A stretch of 36,397 nucleotides of DNA from NCBI GenBank assembly GCA_030614705.1, contig JAUWTN010000004.1:1-36397 (forward strand), written 5' to 3'. This document shows, in pieces, positions 34,894 to 36,397 of this stretch (its first letter is position 1; every line of letters begins with the position of its first letter). Source of the DNA: Candidatus Aenigmatarchaeota archaeon. Its GTDB lineage: Archaea > Aenigmatarchaeota > Aenigmatarchaeia > QMZS01. The translations under genes and the position numbers were made by a program. The notes under the pieces are model-generated. The model made no database searches. It saw only the letters and a list, made by a program, of their open reading frames with translations, and was not told the DNA's origin.

Positions 34894-35457
34894 TTATATT
34901 TTATTATTTTTGATAAACCACTTTGCGAATTTTTCTTCAATATCAAAAAATTGGGATATTTTTTCGGGATGGGTTTCTCTCAATTTGCCAATTACTTCTT
35001 TTTCTCCATCCGGGATAAAAACTGAATCTATTAATGAACCTTCTTGATTGGATTTTTCAATTACAGTTCCTTTGGTCTTGCATGAAAAAGTTACTGGTTC
35101 TTTTCCGGGCTCGCAGAAACTAAAAGCATAAACCAGGTAGGCTTTTCTGTTTGTTTCATTTTCCATTAATTTCATAAACTTTTCAATTCCAAGTTTTTTG
35201 TGAAATTGGCTTGTATACACCCCAGGCAAGCCATTTAAAGCATCCACAAAAAGACCAGTATCAAGCTTTATTGTTGGTTTCCTGATTTTTTCCGCTGTCC
35301 ATTTTGCTCCAAATTCCGCAACTTCTTCGCAAGTATCTGCCTGAATTTCAGGAATCCCAAAATTCTTTTCAATCTTAATATTAATCCTGAATTTCTCAAT
35401 TATTTTTTTCATCCCATTTGCCTTTCGCTTATTGTTTGTGAAAAATAATATTTCCAT
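34894..35457 (-). CDS. rdgB: XTP/dITP pyrophosphatase (Ham1/RdgB family)
   Basis: A 187-aa non-canonical purine NTP pyrophosphatase that removes ITP and XTP from the nucleotide pool. The N-terminal FFTNNKRKANGMKKI, the IKLDTGLFVDALNGLPGVYT segment around the catalytic aspartate, and the C-terminal HPEKISQF are the family marks. The frame is open to 35469, but I use the ATG at 35457 because the TATA box at 35477-35486 lies 25 nt upstream. The aspartate motif reads LDTGL where most members have ED-SGL, a mild variation. Confidence 0.85.
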   Translation of the reverse strand: MEILFFTNNKRKANGMKKIIEKFRINIKIEKNFGIPEIQADTCEEVAEFGAKWTAEKIRKPTIKLDTGLFVDALNGLPGVYTSQFHKKLGIEKFMKLMENETNRKAYLVYAFSFCEPGKEPVTFSCKTKGTVIEKSNQEGSLIDSVFIPDGEKEVIGKLRETHPEKISQFFDIEEKFAKWFIKNNKI

Positions 35458-35476
35458 AAATAATATCAAAAATCCA

Positions 35477-35486
35477 GTTATATTTT
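35477..35486 (-). promoter_or_regulatory. TATA box for rdgB
   Basis: Minus-strand AAAATATAAC centred 25 nt before the ATG at 35457 supports the shorter start and leaderless transcription. Confidence 0.45.
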
Positions 35487-35508
35487 AATTAACAAATTAT
35501 TCAATTAA

Positions 35509-36397
35509 TTAATATCTCCTTCGCCTGTTTGGTTTATTTGACCTTCTTCCATCACTTGACCCTGAATTGCTTTTTCCTTTATAACCTCCTGAACTATTTC
35601 CGCCAAAGCCACTGCTTCGACCTCCAGAATTGCTATTGCTTCCTCCATAACCACCTGAACGGTTTCCACCATAACTTCCAGAACTGTTTCCACTACTTTT
35701 TCCTTTATAACCTCCTGAACTGTTTCCGCCGAATCCGCTGCTTCGACCACCAGAATTGCTGCTTCTTCCTCCGTAACTTCCTGAACTACTTCCGCCACTT
35801 CGACCTCCATAGCCACCTGAACGGTTTCCGCCGAATCCACTGCTTCTTCTCTCAAAACTTCCTCGATCACTAAATCCACCTCTAGTTCCCCGATTTCCTC
35901 CCCGGGTTCCCATATTTCTTTCCTGAATGAGGTTTCTGTCAAATACGAGTTTAGGTATTTTTGGCACGCCTGTGCTTTTTATATCTAATTTACGGTCTGA
36001 TAAAACGCACCTGAAATTATCATAATCTCTTTCTGACAATAAAGTTATAGCTTCGCCGTTTTTTCCTGCTCTTGCTGTTCTTCCAATCCTATGGATATAA
36101 TCTTCTGATGTTTTTGGAACATCATAATTGTAAACCTGAGTAACATTTTTTATATCCAAACCTCTTGCCGCAACATCTGTTGCCACAAGAATCCTTGTTT
36201 TTTCTTTTTTCAAGGAATCCAAAGCATGAACTCTTTTGTTTTGGGTAAGACCTCCGTGAATAGCCATTGCGTGAATATCATTTTGCTTTAAATTTGCTGT
36301 GAGGTAATCTACTTCCATTCTTGTTCCGCAAAAAATAAGTGATAATCCGTCTGTTTTTTTATTGAGTAAATGCACTAATAAAGAAAATTTCCTTCCC
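35509..36397 (-). CDS. DEAD-box RNA helicase, C-terminal half with Gly/Ser/Arg tail
   Basis: The gene runs off the right edge; its first half is not in the window, and the frame stays open to the last base. The visible part begins in the RecA-like domain 2 (LIFCGTRMEVDYLT, RILVATDVAARGLD, motif VI HRIGRTARAGKNG). About 130 residues of low-complexity tail follow, with RGG, GGY, SSG and FGG repeats, ending RSNKPNRRRRY. Such RGG-like tails bind RNA nonspecifically in bacterial and eukaryotic DEAD-box proteins. Likely roles are RNA unwinding, ribosome assembly or RNA decay. The tail contains a near-duplicate block (GGRSSGFGGNSSGGYKGKS twice). Confidence 0.9.
   Translation of the reverse strand, partial: GRKFSLLVHLLNKKTDGLSLIFCGTRMEVDYLTANLKQNDIHAMAIHGGLTQNKRVHALDSLKKEKTRILVATDVAARGLDIKNVTQVYNYDVPKTSEDYIHRIGRTARAGKNGEAITLLSERDYDNFRCVLSDRKLDIKSTGVPKIPKLVFDRNLIQERNMGTRGGNRGTRGGFSDRGSFERRSSGFGGNRSGGYGGRSGGSSSGSYGGRSSNSGGRSSGFGGNSSGGYKGKSSGNSSGSYGGNRSGGYGGSNSNSGGRSSGFGGNSSGGYKGKSNSGSSDGRRSNKPNRRRRY
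35572..35880 (-). repeat. Degenerate repeats encoding the RGG/GGY helicase tail
   Basis: Short direct repeats of the GGT-GGT-TAT-GG and AGT-GGA-TTC-GG type fill this interval. One unit coding GGRSSGFGGNSSGGYKGKS occurs twice (near 35575-35631 and 35698-35754), with partial copies around them. Such tracts can expand or contract, so tail length may differ between strains. The opposite strand shows an unbroken frame with no coding character. Confidence 0.6.

Overview
The window is AT-rich archaeal DNA. The archaeal signature genes are TFB, Spt4, aIF1A, aIF6, ribosomal proteins uS17, eS8, eL19, P1 and a probable eL41, the KEOPS kinase Bud32, Dph6, an XPD-type helicase, an archaeal-type LeuRS, FlaJ-like pilus membrane proteins and class III-like pilin leaders. 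Genes are short and tightly packed, and many start codons lie about 20-28 nt downstream of a TATA box with no Shine-Dalgarno site, so transcripts look leaderless. Small lineage-specific proteins, FtsZ, and bacterial-looking acquisitions (PanD, GH1 beta-glucosidase, a DEAD-box helicase with a glycine-rich tail) would suit a DPANN-type archaeon (Woesearchaeota/Pacearchaeota-like). That placement is inference.

Layout. 1-5.3 kb: 3' end of thioredoxin reductase, a histidine phosphatase, four orphan proteins, a panD-Nudix pair, a SplB-like radical SAM protein and HtpX. 5.3-13.1 kb: uS17, a zinc ribbon protein, a first pair of T2SSF/FlaJ-like membrane proteins, a VTT/DedA protein, a truncated PreA-like gene running into a hairpin-rich segment, GatC, an MscS-like TM protein, Spt4, Bud32 (C-terminal frameshift) and a 668-aa protein with two T2SSF domains. 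13.1-20.3 kb: Dph6, FtsZ, XPD-like helicase, TFB, aIF6 and orphans. 20.3-24.5 kb: a pilus-like operon of two T2SSF proteins and two pilin-like proteins, with an orphan gene between them. 24.5-28.3 kb: aIF1A, an interrupted tRNA-Thr gene, purC broken by an in-frame TGA, a frameshifted small gene, a possible eL41 and a GH1 glycosidase. 28.3-36.4 kb: LeuRS, a TFB-like protein with no zinc ribbon, a TPR protein, P1, eL19, a membrane-anchored CGWC thioredoxin-fold protein, eS8, a Ham1/RdgB pyrophosphatase and the 3' part of a DEAD-box RNA helicase.

The most striking feature is the tRNA-Thr(GGU) gene at 24897-25104. It is interrupted twice at non-canonical sites, by 97 nt in the D-loop and 37 nt in the T-loop, with no anticodon-loop intron. 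Both inserts fit bulge-helix-bulge geometry (the D-loop one slightly relaxed), and cutting at the predicted sites gives a normal 74-nt tRNA. Other signals are the TFB-like protein without a zinc ribbon, the broken purC, apparent -1 frameshifts at A-runs in up to three genes, the hairpin array after the PreA fragment, and a palindrome in the ftsZ promoter.

I see no CRISPR array, insertion sequence, rRNA or origin. The only stretch over 300 nt without a confident gene is 34168-34507, which holds a leaderless micro-ORF.
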